Shown: piece after piece, positions 27,186 to 35,554 of the stretch
How the letters are laid out: the number at the start of each line of letters is the position of its first letter
Numbering within the stretch: the stretch's first letter is position 1
Source: Amycolatopsis lexingtonensis
GTDB lineage: Bacteria; Actinomycetota; Actinomycetes; Mycobacteriales; Pseudonocardiaceae
Direction of reading: 5' to 3'
Assembly (NCBI RefSeq): GCF_014873755.1
Contig: NZ_JADBEG010000001.1
Coordinates: forward strand, 5,811,501 to 5,875,500
DNA length: 64,000 nt
The notes under the pieces: generated by a model
Database searches by the model: none
What the model saw: the letters and a program-made list of their open reading frames with translations, nothing else
What the model was told of the DNA's origin: nothing
Translations under genes and position numbers: made by a program

Positions 27186-27751
27186 CACTGGTCAGACACG
27201 CAAGGCGTGTCCTGGTGCGTCAACGCACTCTCATGCCGGTCGACGTCGACGTGGAGGAACCTGAAAGCGCGGCCGGTGTTGGGCGCCCGGCGGAGTTCCG
27301 ACGTCCAGGTGTCGCCGACGACGTCGGTCGCCACCTGCCTCCAGAAGCGGGCCGCCGGTTCGTTCTCCTCCACGAACGCGATCGCCCACCGCCCGCGGCG
27401 TGAGCGCAGCAGGCCGGTGGCCGCCGCTCTTCCGACGCCTTGCTGGCGCAGGGCGCGGACGATGAAGAAGGCGTGGATGAAGTTGCTCCCACCATCGAAG
27501 GGGCGGGTCAAGCAGAAGCCCGCGAGCTGTTCGCCGGAGAGGATCAGGTCGGCGTGGTGGCCGGCTTCGGTGAAGAACCGTGACAGCCGCGGGAAGTCGA
27601 ACTGTCCGTCCGGTCCTGGCAGGTCTCCCGTGAACTGCGACAGTTCGTGGCGTTCCAGCTGGGCCAGCCGTTCGACCACCGGGCGGGTGCCGGTGTCGGC
27701 CGGGCGGAGGGTGACGCTGCCGGGGTGAGACCTGCTGTCCTTTTTCTGCAT
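27164..27751 (-). CDS. GNAT-family N-acetyltransferase
   Basis: A 195-aa protein with the acetyl-CoA motif in FIVRALRQQGVGRAAATGLL (Q/RxxGxG/A) after HAFF, an 'AIAFVEENEPAARFWRQV' motif typical of the GNAT beta6-alpha4 segment, and a C-terminal basic tail. The substrate is unknown. Its 3' end overlaps the end of the truncated SUFU-like frame by about 20 nt (tail to tail). A 30-nt gap separates it from the TetR gene on the same strand, so co-transcription with tetR is possible. Confidence 0.85.
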   Translation of the reverse strand: MQKKDSRSHPGSVTLRPADTGTRPVVERLAQLERHELSQFTGDLPGPDGQFDFPRLSRFFTEAGHHADLILSGEQLAGFCLTRPFDGGSNFIHAFFIVRALRQQGVGRAAATGLLRSRRGRWAIAFVEENEPAARFWRQVATDVVGDTWTSELRRAPNTGRAFRFLHVDVDRHESALTHQDTPCVSDQCQTADAR

Positions 27752-27781
27752 GGTGCGACGGTAGCGATGACCGCGGGCGGA

Positions 27782-28351
27782 TCAGGGCCGGTCGTCCACG
27801 AGAGTGATCGCACGGGACTCGGGAACTCCCAGCATCAGCAGGCTCGTGATCGTCGCCGCCCGGACACCGAGGGGCACGCCCGAGCGGTCGCTGTCCGCGA
27901 TGGCGAACACGACGCCGTAGGCCAGCTGGCTCAGCACGCCCGCCGGCAGGTAGCGGGCGAACACGTCGCTCGCCTGGCCCCGTTCCACGAGGTCGGCGAG
28001 GAGTTCGTCGACCGGGCCGAACAGGCTGTGGATCGCCTCGCCGTACTCGCCGCGGCGCAGTGCCAGCAGCACCCGGTAGCGGTGCGCCACCGGCCAGAGG
28101 CGGGCGATGAATTCGACCCACGTCGCGTCCGCTTCCGCGGCGGAGGCGCCGGCCTCGGTGAGCACGGCGGTCATCTCGGCGACGGCCCGTTCCGTGAGGG
28201 TCCGGATCAGGTCGAGGCGCGAGGGGAAGTGGCCGTAGACGGTGCGGCGGACGACGCCGGCAGCGGCGGCGATCTCGCCCATTCCGGCGTCGGGGTTCTC
28301 CCCCAGGACGTCGAGGGCGACGTCGACGATGCGGTCGCGCGTCTCGTTCAT
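27782..28351 (-). CDS. TetR-family repressor of the divergent epoxide hydrolase
   Basis: A 189-aa protein with a typical TetR N-terminal HTH: NETRDRIVDVALDVLG...MGEIAAAAGVVRRTVYGHFPSRLDLIRTL. The C-terminal ligand-binding domain is variable. The start at 28351 fits the domain; an alternative ATG pair at about 28393 would overlap operator 1. The gene diverges from the epoxide hydrolase across twin palindromes at 28392-28439, so it probably represses both itself and the hydrolase until an epoxide or related ligand binds. Confidence 0.88.
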   Translation of the reverse strand: MNETRDRIVDVALDVLGENPDAGMGEIAAAAGVVRRTVYGHFPSRLDLIRTLTERAVAEMTAVLTEAGASAAEADATWVEFIARLWPVAHRYRVLLALRRGEYGEAIHSLFGPVDELLADLVERGQASDVFARYLPAGVLSQLAYGVVFAIADSDRSGVPLGVRAATITSLLMLGVPESRAITLVDDRP

Positions 28352-28391
28352 CGAGCGGGCACGGGCGGACTCGGCGGGCACGAGCACCATC

Positions 28392-28439
28392 ATTGCACAC
28401 TGGTGTGCAATGAAGTACGTTGCACACCAGTGTGCAACG
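28392..28439. promoter_or_regulatory. Twin TetR operators with embedded divergent promoter
   Basis: Two palindromes: ATTGCACACTGGTGTGCAAT (28392-28411) and CGTTGCACAC-CA-GTGTGCAACG (28418-28439). Their 18-bp cores are reverse complements of each other and their centres are 27 bp apart. A plus-strand promoter fits exactly: -35 TTGCAC at 28393-28398, 17-bp spacer, -10 TACGTT at 28416-28421. Repressor on either site would block the polymerase. Confidence 0.8.
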
Positions 28440-28479
28440 AAAAGTTGTGCCGCGCTTCGGAGCCCAGGAGAAGAACACG

Positions 28480-29643
28480 ATGACCGCACTGACGCCGCCG
28501 GCCTCGACCCTCGTCCGCCCGTTCACCGTCTCGATCCCGGATGCGGAGCTCGACGACCTGAAGCGGCGGCTGGCCGGAACCCGGTGGCCGGATCCGGAAA
28601 CGGTGGACGACTGGTCGCAAGGGGTTCGCCTGGCGAACGCCCGATCCCTGGTCGAGCACTGGGAGCGCCGTTACGACTGGCGGCGCTTCGAGTCCGAGCT
28701 CAACCGCTTCCCGCAGTTCCTGACCGAGATCGACGGGCTGGACATCCACTTCATCCACGTCCGGTCCGGGAATCCCGGCGCGCTGCCGCTGCTCCTCACG
28801 CACGGCTGGCCGGGCTCGATCGTCGAATTCCTGAAGCTGATCGGCCCGCTGACCGATCCCGTTTCGTTCGGTGGGGACGCCGCTGATTCCTTCGATGTCG
28901 TCATCCCGTCGCTCCCCGGGTTCGGGTTCTCCGGGAAGCCCACGGAAACCGGGTGGACGGTGTCGCGCATCGCAAACGCTTGGGCGGAGCTGATGAGGCG
29001 TCTCGGCTACCGGAAATGGGCCGCACAGGGCGGCGATTGGGGCGCCGTCGTCACCACCGCCCTGGGGGCGATGCGGCCTGAGGGGCTTCTCGGGATTCAC
29101 CTGAACACCCAGTACGCCTTTCCCGCGCAGATACCCGCCACCTTGTCGCCCGAAGAGCGCTACGCCGTGGAGACCCTCGCCCGCTACACCGGCGACCTCG
29201 GTGGTTCGAACCACCTTCAGGGCACGAAACCGGAGACGGTCGGCTTCGCGCTGGCGGACTCCCCCGCCGGTCAGGCGGCCTGGATCTACGAGAAGTTCCA
29301 GTCCAAGACCGACAACCACGGGCTCGCCGAGGACGTCCTCGGCGTCGACGACATGCTCGACGCGATCTCCCTTTACTGGTTCACCAACAGCGCGGCGTCG
29401 TCGGGCCGCATCTATTGGGAGAACAAGTCGCTCACGTTCGCCGGGCCGAAGCTGACGCTTCCGGTCGCGGTGACCGTCTTCCCGGGCGACATCCCGCGCC
29501 TGCCGCGAAACTGGATCGAGGACACCTACCGCAACCTGATCCACTACGGCGAGGCCGACCGGGGCGGGCACTTCGCCGCCTTGGAACAGCCTGGGATCCT
29601 GGTCGGAGAAATCCGCGCCGGGCTGCGCTCCCTTCGTTCCTGA
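28480..29643 (+). CDS. Epoxide hydrolase (microsomal EPHX1-like, with EHN domain)
   Basis: A 387-aa protein. The N-terminal EHN lid (residues about 12-110, PFTVSIPDAELDDLKRRLAGTRWPD) precedes an alpha/beta-hydrolase core with the oxyanion motif HGWPG (109-113), nucleophile in GGDWGA (Asp186) and catalytic His364 in GGHFAALEQP. It hydrolyses epoxides to diols in the cytoplasm. The ATG follows AGGAG by 9 nt; longer frames run into the operators. It is controlled by the divergent TetR through the twin operators. Confidence 0.93.
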   Translation: MTALTPPASTLVRPFTVSIPDAELDDLKRRLAGTRWPDPETVDDWSQGVRLANARSLVEHWERRYDWRRFESELNRFPQFLTEIDGLDIHFIHVRSGNPGALPLLLTHGWPGSIVEFLKLIGPLTDPVSFGGDAADSFDVVIPSLPGFGFSGKPTETGWTVSRIANAWAELMRRLGYRKWAAQGGDWGAVVTTALGAMRPEGLLGIHLNTQYAFPAQIPATLSPEERYAVETLARYTGDLGGSNHLQGTKPETVGFALADSPAGQAAWIYEKFQSKTDNHGLAEDVLGVDDMLDAISLYWFTNSAASSGRIYWENKSLTFAGPKLTLPVAVTVFPGDIPRLPRNWIEDTYRNLIHYGEADRGGHFAALEQPGILVGEIRAGLRSLRS

Positions 29644-29676
29644 CGGCAACGCGCGACGGCGATGCCGGCGTTTCCG

Positions 29677-32169
29677 CTACTCGCGGAGGAACAGTTCCGG
29701 CCGCCGCGGGGCCCACAGCTCGTTCTCCAGGTGGTGGTCCTGCCAGCGGGCCGGGGGCTCGGCGATCCAGTCGTGGCCGAAGATCGCGTACGGGTGGTCC
29801 GCCCCCGGGGCGCGCAGCTCGTGGTGGTCCAAGTACTCCAGCAGCGGCGCCCACAGCGGCCCGTTCGCGAGCACCAGGTAAGAGGCCGCCAAGCCCGGTT
29901 CGTGCAGCCAGCCGCGCATCATCCGGGCCAGGAACACGTCGGTGATCGGGTTCGGCTTGGCCTCGAAGTCGGGGCAGATCAGGTGCCGTGCGACGGCGAA
30001 GTGCCTGCCGGGCGGTAAATCCCGGCCGAGGTCGGCCCAGATGTCGGCCAGCACGGGGTCGGTGTCCAGCTCCTCCGGTTCCGGTTCGCGCACCGTCAGC
30101 CAGCTCATGAAGGCGCGCAACCGGTTGGTGTCGGCGCAGCGCAGGACGTAGAACGCCTCGGGACGGCGGTGCAGCCAGAACCGGACCGACGACGCGGTGA
30201 ACTCGCCGTGGGTCTCGCGGGCCAGGCCGGCGAGCTCGTCGTGGTCGGCCGGGGTGACCCGGGCGGTGCGCACGCGCGCGCCGCCGGTCGCCGACACGTA
30301 GTGCCCGGCTACGCCGCCTCCGCGCCGCAGGTGGCTGATGGTCCGCATGACGGCCACGCTCGCCCCGGGTTCCGTGGCGTCGCGCAGCAGCGTGTTCAGC
30401 ACGTAGTCCCGGATCCGCCGGTGCATCCGCTCGTAGCCGGCCGGGTCACGCCATCGCAGGTGGGCCTCCAGCGCCGCCCGCAGCACCCCGTTGACGTCCA
30501 GGCCACGACCGGGCGTCTCGGTGCAGGGCTGTTTCCGCAGCCAGTCGAACAGTTCCGCGGCGTCGCCCTCGGGGATCGCCGCGCGCAGGAGGTCTTCCGT
30601 GGTGTGGCGGGCGTGCGCGCACACGTGCAGCGCCATCCGGTGCCGCGGCGTCGGGACGTCGTCGAGCAGGGTGTCCAGCGCGGTGTCGACCACGAACCGC
30701 ACGGCTTCCCGCCGCGGGGGCCGGCCCGTCGCCGACATGCTCCGGCCCACCTCGGCGGCCAGCGACAGCACGAGCGGGTTGCCCGCCGCGAAGTCCACAA
30801 TGGACGGGACGAACCCGGGGTCGGTGCCCCGCGCTTCGAGCAGGGCCGCCGACTCCGCGGGCCCGAGGGCCTCCAGCTGCCGCGCCACGATCGCGCCGGA
30901 CCACGCCGGGTCGGTGATCCAGGCGACGCCGGGGCCGGTCCGGCTCGCCAGGACGACGATCGAGTCGGCGGGCAGCGTGCGGAGGTACGCGGTGCGCAGC
31001 CACGGCTCGAGTTCGCCGTGCCGTTCGAAGGAGTCGACGAGCACGACCGGCCCCGCGGCCGTTCCCGTGAGCCCGCCGGCGAGCCGGGCCAGCCGGGTCC
31101 GCAGTTCCGCGGTGGTGAGATCGTGCAGGTGCCACACCGTCCGCCCGGCCGCCGCGGCGTCGTCGGCGTACCGGCGCAGCAAGGTCGACTTGCCGATGCC
31201 CGCGTGACCGCACACGAAGATCACGTCGAGCCCTTCGCCGCGCTTGCGCCGGAGGAGGGCCGCGAAGGCGGCGCGCTCGGCGTCCCGGCCGACGAACCGG
31301 GTGTCGACGGCGCGGTCCAGCGCGGCGCCGGCGGCCGGCACCCGCGGCCGCGGAGCGGGCGCGAACTCGTCCTCGGGATCGCCGTCGGCCCGCAGGATCT
31401 TCTCGTGCACGGCACGCAGCCGCGCCCCCGGGCTGACGCCCAGCTCCTTGCCGAGCAGGTCGTGGACCATCCGGTAGACCTCCAGCGCCTCGGCCCGCCG
31501 TCCGCTCCGGTAGAGGGCGAGGAGGTGGATCTCGTACAGCGGCTCCTCCAGCCGGTTCAGCTGGATGAGCAGCGGCACCTCGGCGGCGACCCCGGCGTGC
31601 TCGCCCAGCTCCAGGCGCAGGCGCAGCAGCTCCTGGGTGGCGATCAGCTTCAGCCGTTCCAGGCGGGAACGTTCCCGCTCGGCCGCCTCCCCCGGGACGC
31701 CGGCCAGCGCGGTGCCCGTCCACAGCCCGAGGGCCTCGCGCAGGTGCCGGGCCGCGGCCGGTACGTCACCGGCCGCACGCTCCTGCCGCGCGGTCTCGAC
31801 CAGCCGCGTGAACTCGCTCGCGTCGAGCGCGAACAACGCCGGGTCGAGCAGGTAGCCCCCGGACCGCGAGCGGATCGCCGAGCCGAGGCCGTGCTCGGCG
31901 AGCAGGCGCCGGAGCCGTGAGATGTAGGTGCGGATGACTGCTTCGCCGGTGGCCGGGGCGCGATCGCCCCACAGGCCGTCGAGCAGCTCGCCGATCCGGA
32001 CGAAACTGCCACTGCGTGACACCAGCAGCATCAGGACCGCCTGCTGCTGTGGCGCCCCGAGATCCAGCGAGGTGTCACCGCAGCGGAGGCCCGGCGGCCC
32101 GAGAACGGTGAACCGGCACGGGGTGGAGACCTCGTGCCGCGGTCCGGTCACGGCTGCCCGGTGGTGCAT
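29677..32169 (-). CDS. SARP/AfsR-like regulator: wHTH + BTAD + NTPase + GNAT-like C-terminus
   Basis: An 830-aa protein. Residues about 18-110 form an OmpR-type winged helix (FTVLGPPGLRCGDTSLDLGAPQQQAVLMLLV). About 115-265 is a bacterial transcriptional activator domain (BTAD, TPR-like). About 290-600 is a P-loop NTPase (FVGRDAER; Walker A CGHAGIGKSTLLRR; VVLVDSFERH). The last 200 residues (VTPADHDELAGLARETHGEF...SYLVLANGPLWAPLLEYL) resemble a GNAT fold, unusual for SARPs. Members activate secondary-metabolite or developmental genes; no biosynthetic cluster is visible here. The epoxide hydrolase gene ends convergently 33 nt away. Confidence 0.85.
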   Translation of the reverse strand: MHHRAAVTGPRHEVSTPCRFTVLGPPGLRCGDTSLDLGAPQQQAVLMLLVSRSGSFVRIGELLDGLWGDRAPATGEAVIRTYISRLRRLLAEHGLGSAIRSRSGGYLLDPALFALDASEFTRLVETARQERAAGDVPAAARHLREALGLWTGTALAGVPGEAAERERSRLERLKLIATQELLRLRLELGEHAGVAAEVPLLIQLNRLEEPLYEIHLLALYRSGRRAEALEVYRMVHDLLGKELGVSPGARLRAVHEKILRADGDPEDEFAPAPRPRVPAAGAALDRAVDTRFVGRDAERAAFAALLRRKRGEGLDVIFVCGHAGIGKSTLLRRYADDAAAAGRTVWHLHDLTTAELRTRLARLAGGLTGTAAGPVVLVDSFERHGELEPWLRTAYLRTLPADSIVVLASRTGPGVAWITDPAWSGAIVARQLEALGPAESAALLEARGTDPGFVPSIVDFAAGNPLVLSLAAEVGRSMSATGRPPRREAVRFVVDTALDTLLDDVPTPRHRMALHVCAHARHTTEDLLRAAIPEGDAAELFDWLRKQPCTETPGRGLDVNGVLRAALEAHLRWRDPAGYERMHRRIRDYVLNTLLRDATEPGASVAVMRTISHLRRGGGVAGHYVSATGGARVRTARVTPADHDELAGLARETHGEFTASSVRFWLHRRPEAFYVLRCADTNRLRAFMSWLTVREPEPEELDTDPVLADIWADLGRDLPPGRHFAVARHLICPDFEAKPNPITDVFLARMMRGWLHEPGLAASYLVLANGPLWAPLLEYLDHHELRAPGADHPYAIFGHDWIAEPPARWQDHHLENELWAPRRPELFLRE

Positions 32170-32330
32170 GCCCGGACGGTAGGCCTGCCGGGGCTGCCCC
32201 CGCGAGCGTCATCCGACGCAGTCCCCGTACGTCACCCGCAGCACGTCTGCGAAACGTCGACCGATCGTCTATTCGCGACGGTTACGGTCCGCGCTCGTCC
32301 ATTGTGGAAAGGCCACGAACGGGAGAACCG

Positions 32331-33710
32331 ATGACACAGCCGAACACCGCCGGGCTCGCCGAAGCCGTCCAGGGCCGGGTGTTCGTCCCGGGCGATGCCG
32401 GTTACGCGGAGGAATGCGCGAGCTTCAACCCGATCCACCCGCTGACGCCCGCGGTCGTCGTCGCGGCGGAGACCGTGGACGACGTGCGCCACGCCGTGGA
32501 TTTCGCGCGCGAGAGCTCCCTGCCGATCGCGGTCAAGGCCACCGCGCACCAGGTGGTGAACCCCGCCGAGGGTGCCCTGCTCATCACCACGACCCGGCTC
32601 GGCGAGGTGACCGTCGACGTCGAGCGCCGGACGGTGCGGGCCGGGGGTGGCGCCCGCTGGCAGCACGTGCTGGACGAGACGACCAAGGCGGGGCTCGCGC
32701 CGGTCGCCGGGTCGTCGCCCGTGGTCGGCGTCGTGGGCTACACGCTCGGCGGCGGCCTGAGCCCGGTGCTGGGCCGGTCGCACGGCTACGCGGCCGACCA
32801 CGTGCGGCGCATCGAGATCGTCACCGCCGACGGCGCGTTCCGGGTGGCGTCGGCCGAGTCGGAACCCGGCCTGTTCTGGGCGCTGCGCGGCGGCATCGGC
32901 AACTTCGGGGTCGTGACGGCCGTGGAGTTCGACGTCTTCCCGTACACCCGGTTCTACGGCGGCGGTCTGTACTTCCCCGGCGAAGACCTGTCCGCGGTAC
33001 TGCGCACGTGGCAGGAGTGGGCACCCACGCTGCCGGAGCAGGCCACCACCTCGGTGATGATCCAGCGGCTGCCCCCGCTGCCCGAACTGCCGGCGCCCTT
33101 GCGCGGTGCCTTCGTGGTCCACCTGCGGTTCGCGCACCTCGGCACGCCGCAGGAGGCGGAGGCACTGCTGGCGCCGATGCGCGCCGCGGCCCCGGTCGTC
33201 CTCGACCTCATCGGCGACAAGCCGTTCAGCGCGATGGCGGAGATCCACCTGGACCCGACCGACCCGGTCCCGCACTTCTCCGGTGGCGTCTCGCTGGGCG
33301 AACTGACCGCCGAGACGGTCGGCACTTTGGTCCGGCTGACCGGTCCCGGTGCGGACTGTCCCCTCCTGGGGGTGGAGATCCGCTCGCTCGGCGGCGCCTT
33401 CGACCGCGAGCCGGTCACGCCGAACGCCGTGCCGAGCCGCGGTGTGCCGTTCACGGTGTACGCGCTGGGCATCGGCGGGCCGGCGGACATGGCGCGGATG
33501 GAGGCGTACTTCTCACGCCTGCTGGAAGCCCTGGCGCCGTGGACGCTCGACCGGCGCGCGCCCACGTTCCTGGTGGAGCGCGACGCCAGTCCGGAGGGGG
33601 TGCGTGCCGCCTACGGCGATGAACTCCACGACCGGCTCGCCTCGGTGAAGAAGACCTACGACCCGGCGAACGTGTTCCGCTTCAACCACAACATCCCGCC
33701 GGCGACGTGA
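32331..33710 (+). CDS. FAD-binding oxidoreductase, berberine-bridge/PCMH type
   Basis: A 459-aa protein. The PCMH FAD fold includes HPLTPAVVVAAETVDDVRHAVDFARE and the covalent-FAD region VKATAHQVV (His73 in place of the usual R-S/G-G-H), later GYTLGGGLSPVLGRSHGYAADHV and GLFWALRGGIGNFGVVT. The C-terminal BBE tail ends YDPANVFRFNHNI. The second (cysteinyl) FAD link found in plant BBEs is not evident. It oxidises sugars or secondary metabolites in known relatives; the substrate here is unknown. There is a GGGAG ribosome site 7 nt before the ATG, and it diverges from the SARP gene. Confidence 0.92.
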   Translation: MTQPNTAGLAEAVQGRVFVPGDAGYAEECASFNPIHPLTPAVVVAAETVDDVRHAVDFARESSLPIAVKATAHQVVNPAEGALLITTTRLGEVTVDVERRTVRAGGGARWQHVLDETTKAGLAPVAGSSPVVGVVGYTLGGGLSPVLGRSHGYAADHVRRIEIVTADGAFRVASAESEPGLFWALRGGIGNFGVVTAVEFDVFPYTRFYGGGLYFPGEDLSAVLRTWQEWAPTLPEQATTSVMIQRLPPLPELPAPLRGAFVVHLRFAHLGTPQEAEALLAPMRAAAPVVLDLIGDKPFSAMAEIHLDPTDPVPHFSGGVSLGELTAETVGTLVRLTGPGADCPLLGVEIRSLGGAFDREPVTPNAVPSRGVPFTVYALGIGGPADMARMEAYFSRLLEALAPWTLDRRAPTFLVERDASPEGVRAAYGDELHDRLASVKKTYDPANVFRFNHNIPPAT

Positions 33711-33745
33711 TCCGGGCACTGCCGGATCATCGGGTCCACTGTGGA
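33708..33745. terminator. Bidirectional terminator between convergent genes
   Basis: Inverted repeat TGATCCGG (33708-33715) / CCGGATCA (33722-33729) starts at the stop codon of the flavoenzyme and is followed by the palindrome GTCCACTGTGGAC (33733-33745), immediately before the stop of the minus-strand GAF-ANTAR gene. No U-tract. Confidence 0.5.
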
Positions 33746-33749
33746 CGGA

Positions 33750-34496
33750 TCAGGGCGAGTGGCTCGGCGCCGAAGGGGCGAGCACGACCGCGGGCGCGAG
33801 TTCGCGATCGGCCAGCGCGCGGGCCACGTCGCTGAGGCGGAGGTTGTTGCGGCGGGCGTAGCCGCGCAGGGTCGTGAAGGCCGCGTCCATGCTCAGCCGG
33901 CCGGTGATGGCGAGGACGCCCTTCGCCTGCTCGATGATCACCCGGCTGGTCAGCGCGGTTTGCAGTTGTTCCGAGAGGACTTCGCCCTGGCGGATGGCCC
34001 GTTCGTGGAGGATGCCGATCGTCGCGGTGTCGGCCAGGCCCTGCGCCAGCGCGACGTCGTCGGCGTTGAGCTCGCCCACCGCGTACCCGAACAGGTTCAG
34101 GGCTCCGATGGTCTGCTTGCGCAGCCGCAGGGGCAGGGCGTGCACCGAGGCGAACCCGTCCTTGGCCGCCTCGGCCGCGAACCGCGGCCACCGCCCCGCC
34201 GCCGCCGCGATGTCGGCCACCAGCACCGGGGTGCTGGTGGTGAAGCACTCGATGCACGGCCCTTCGTCGATGTCGAGCTGGAACAGCTCCAGCAACCGCG
34301 CCTGCTCGGTGGAGGACGCGAGCACCTGCAAGCCGCCCCGCTCGTCGACCAGCGTCAACCCGGCCGCGGCGACGTCGAGCAGCTCCACGCACTGCTCCAC
34401 GAGGGTGTGCAGCAGGTCGGCGACGTCGTAGTCGTCCACCAGGGTGTCCGCCAGCGCGACGAACGCGCGAGTCACCTGTCGTTCACGGTCGGCCAT
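33750..34496 (-). CDS. GAF-ANTAR regulator (putative antiterminator) 1
   Basis: A 248-aa protein. The GAF domain (about 10-160: LLHTLVEQCVELLDVAAAGLTLVDERGG...LDIDEGPCIECF...ADI) is followed by the ANTAR RNA-binding helices (about 175-235: LQTALTSRVIIEQAKGVLAITGRLSMDAAFTTLRGYARRNNLRLSDVARALA). ANTAR proteins bind twin hairpins in nascent RNA to prevent termination. The ATG at 34496 is preferred; one 6 codons earlier is possible. It lies just downstream of a second GAF-ANTAR gene (about 20-nt gap; 2 nt if the earlier start is used), so the two are co-transcribed. Confidence 0.9.
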   Translation of the reverse strand: MADRERQVTRAFVALADTLVDDYDVADLLHTLVEQCVELLDVAAAGLTLVDERGGLQVLASSTEQARLLELFQLDIDEGPCIECFTTSTPVLVADIAAAAGRWPRFAAEAAKDGFASVHALPLRLRKQTIGALNLFGYAVGELNADDVALAQGLADTATIGILHERAIRQGEVLSEQLQTALTSRVIIEQAKGVLAITGRLSMDAAFTTLRGYARRNNLRLSDVARALADRELAPAVVLAPSAPSHSP

Positions 34497-34516
34497 GCCC
34501 ACCATCTCCCGCATCG

Positions 34517-35263
34517 TCAGCTGCCTTCATGGTGTACCTCACCGAACTCCTCGTCCAACCGCAGCCGACCGGCCACGATGTCTCCCGCGACCTCGAGCAG
34601 GGAACGGCCGTGCCCGAACGCGTACGCCCGCAGTCGCGCCAGCGCGGCGGACGCGGACAGGTCCAGGTGCGCGATCAGCATCCCGGTGGCCTGGTGGACC
34701 TCCCGGAACCGCATTCCCGCGCCCGCCATCCACCGCCCGTCCCCGTCGAGCCACAGACCACCTCCGGCGCGCAGTCCCGAGAGGGCGAGCGCGGCGATGT
34801 CGGCCACCTGCAGCGCCGTCGACAGCTCGTCCGGGCTCAGCGAGCCCGGCGTCGACCGGTAGGTGTCGAGGGTCGCCACCCGGGCCGCCCCGATCTGCAC
34901 CGGGAACGTGAACAGCGCGGCCACCGGCTGCGCCGCGGCCTCGGCCGCGAACACCGGCCACGCCGCAGGCGGCCCGGCGGCCAGATCGGGCACCAGGACC
35001 GGCCCACCGAGGACGTAGGCCTCGAAACACGGCCCTTCACCCAGGGAGAACTGCAGTTCCGCCAGCGCCGTGCTCACCGCGTCGCTGGCGTAGACGACCT
35101 CGCGGTGCCCCGCGTCGACCATCATCGAGACCGCCGCACCGTCCACCGGCAGCAGGCGCACGCACGCCCGGCACACCCGGCCGACGACGTCGACCCCGGT
35201 CCCGGCGCTGCCGTGGTCCAGCGCGGCCTGCACGCTCGCGCGCAGGATTTCGATCTCAGGCAT
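34517..35263 (-). CDS. GAF-ANTAR regulator (putative antiterminator) 2
   Basis: A 248-aa paralogue of the next gene. GAF (VGRVCRACVRLLPVDGAAVSMMV...SLGEGPCFEAYVLGGPVLVPDL) is followed by ANTAR (REVHQATGMLIAHLDLSASAALARLRAYAFGHGRSLLEVAGDIVAGRLRL). Both GAF domains keep the EGPC motif common in actinobacterial GAF-ANTAR proteins. ATG at 35261-35263; an upstream ATG 6 codons earlier is also open. The target leader RNAs are not identified; the divergent radical-SAM operon is an obvious candidate to inspect. Confidence 0.9.
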   Translation of the reverse strand: MPEIEILRASVQAALDHGSAGTGVDVVGRVCRACVRLLPVDGAAVSMMVDAGHREVVYASDAVSTALAELQFSLGEGPCFEAYVLGGPVLVPDLAAGPPAAWPVFAAEAAAQPVAALFTFPVQIGAARVATLDTYRSTPGSLSPDELSTALQVADIAALALSGLRAGGGLWLDGDGRWMAGAGMRFREVHQATGMLIAHLDLSASAALARLRAYAFGHGRSLLEVAGDIVAGRLRLDEEFGEVHHEGS

Positions 35264-35554
35264 CGCGAGCGCACGACCCACGAGCTTCGCATTCGCGCAT
35301 CGGCCCCCTTCGGGTCGGTGTTCGTCATCGCCACACCAACTCGGACACGACCGGGGTCCGGATCAGCGCCGCTCCCGCGGCCGCGTCGACCCATCGTACT
35401 CACCGGCCCGTTCGCGCACGGTGATCGGCCGGTGCGCCGGGGGTATAGTCACGGATGATCGCCGCGTCCGCCCCAGTCCCCGGTGACGTCGCCATCAGCT
35501 CCTCGCTGATCGTCGTGACCGGCCGCCCGGCCGGCCCTCCGAGAGGACCGCGCG
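35264..35554. other. 291-bp divergent intergenic region upstream of the radical-SAM operon
   Basis: No gene is seen. It should contain the promoters of the GAF-ANTAR pair and of the radical-SAM/desaturase pair. I could not identify ANTAR twin hairpins with certainty; a GGGGTATAG motif at about 35440 is a possible -10-like element. Confidence 0.35.

Noticed and set aside
28392..28439. Transcription terminator between tetR and the hydrolase gene
   Set aside because: The genes diverge, and the palindromes coincide with promoter elements, so operators are more likely.
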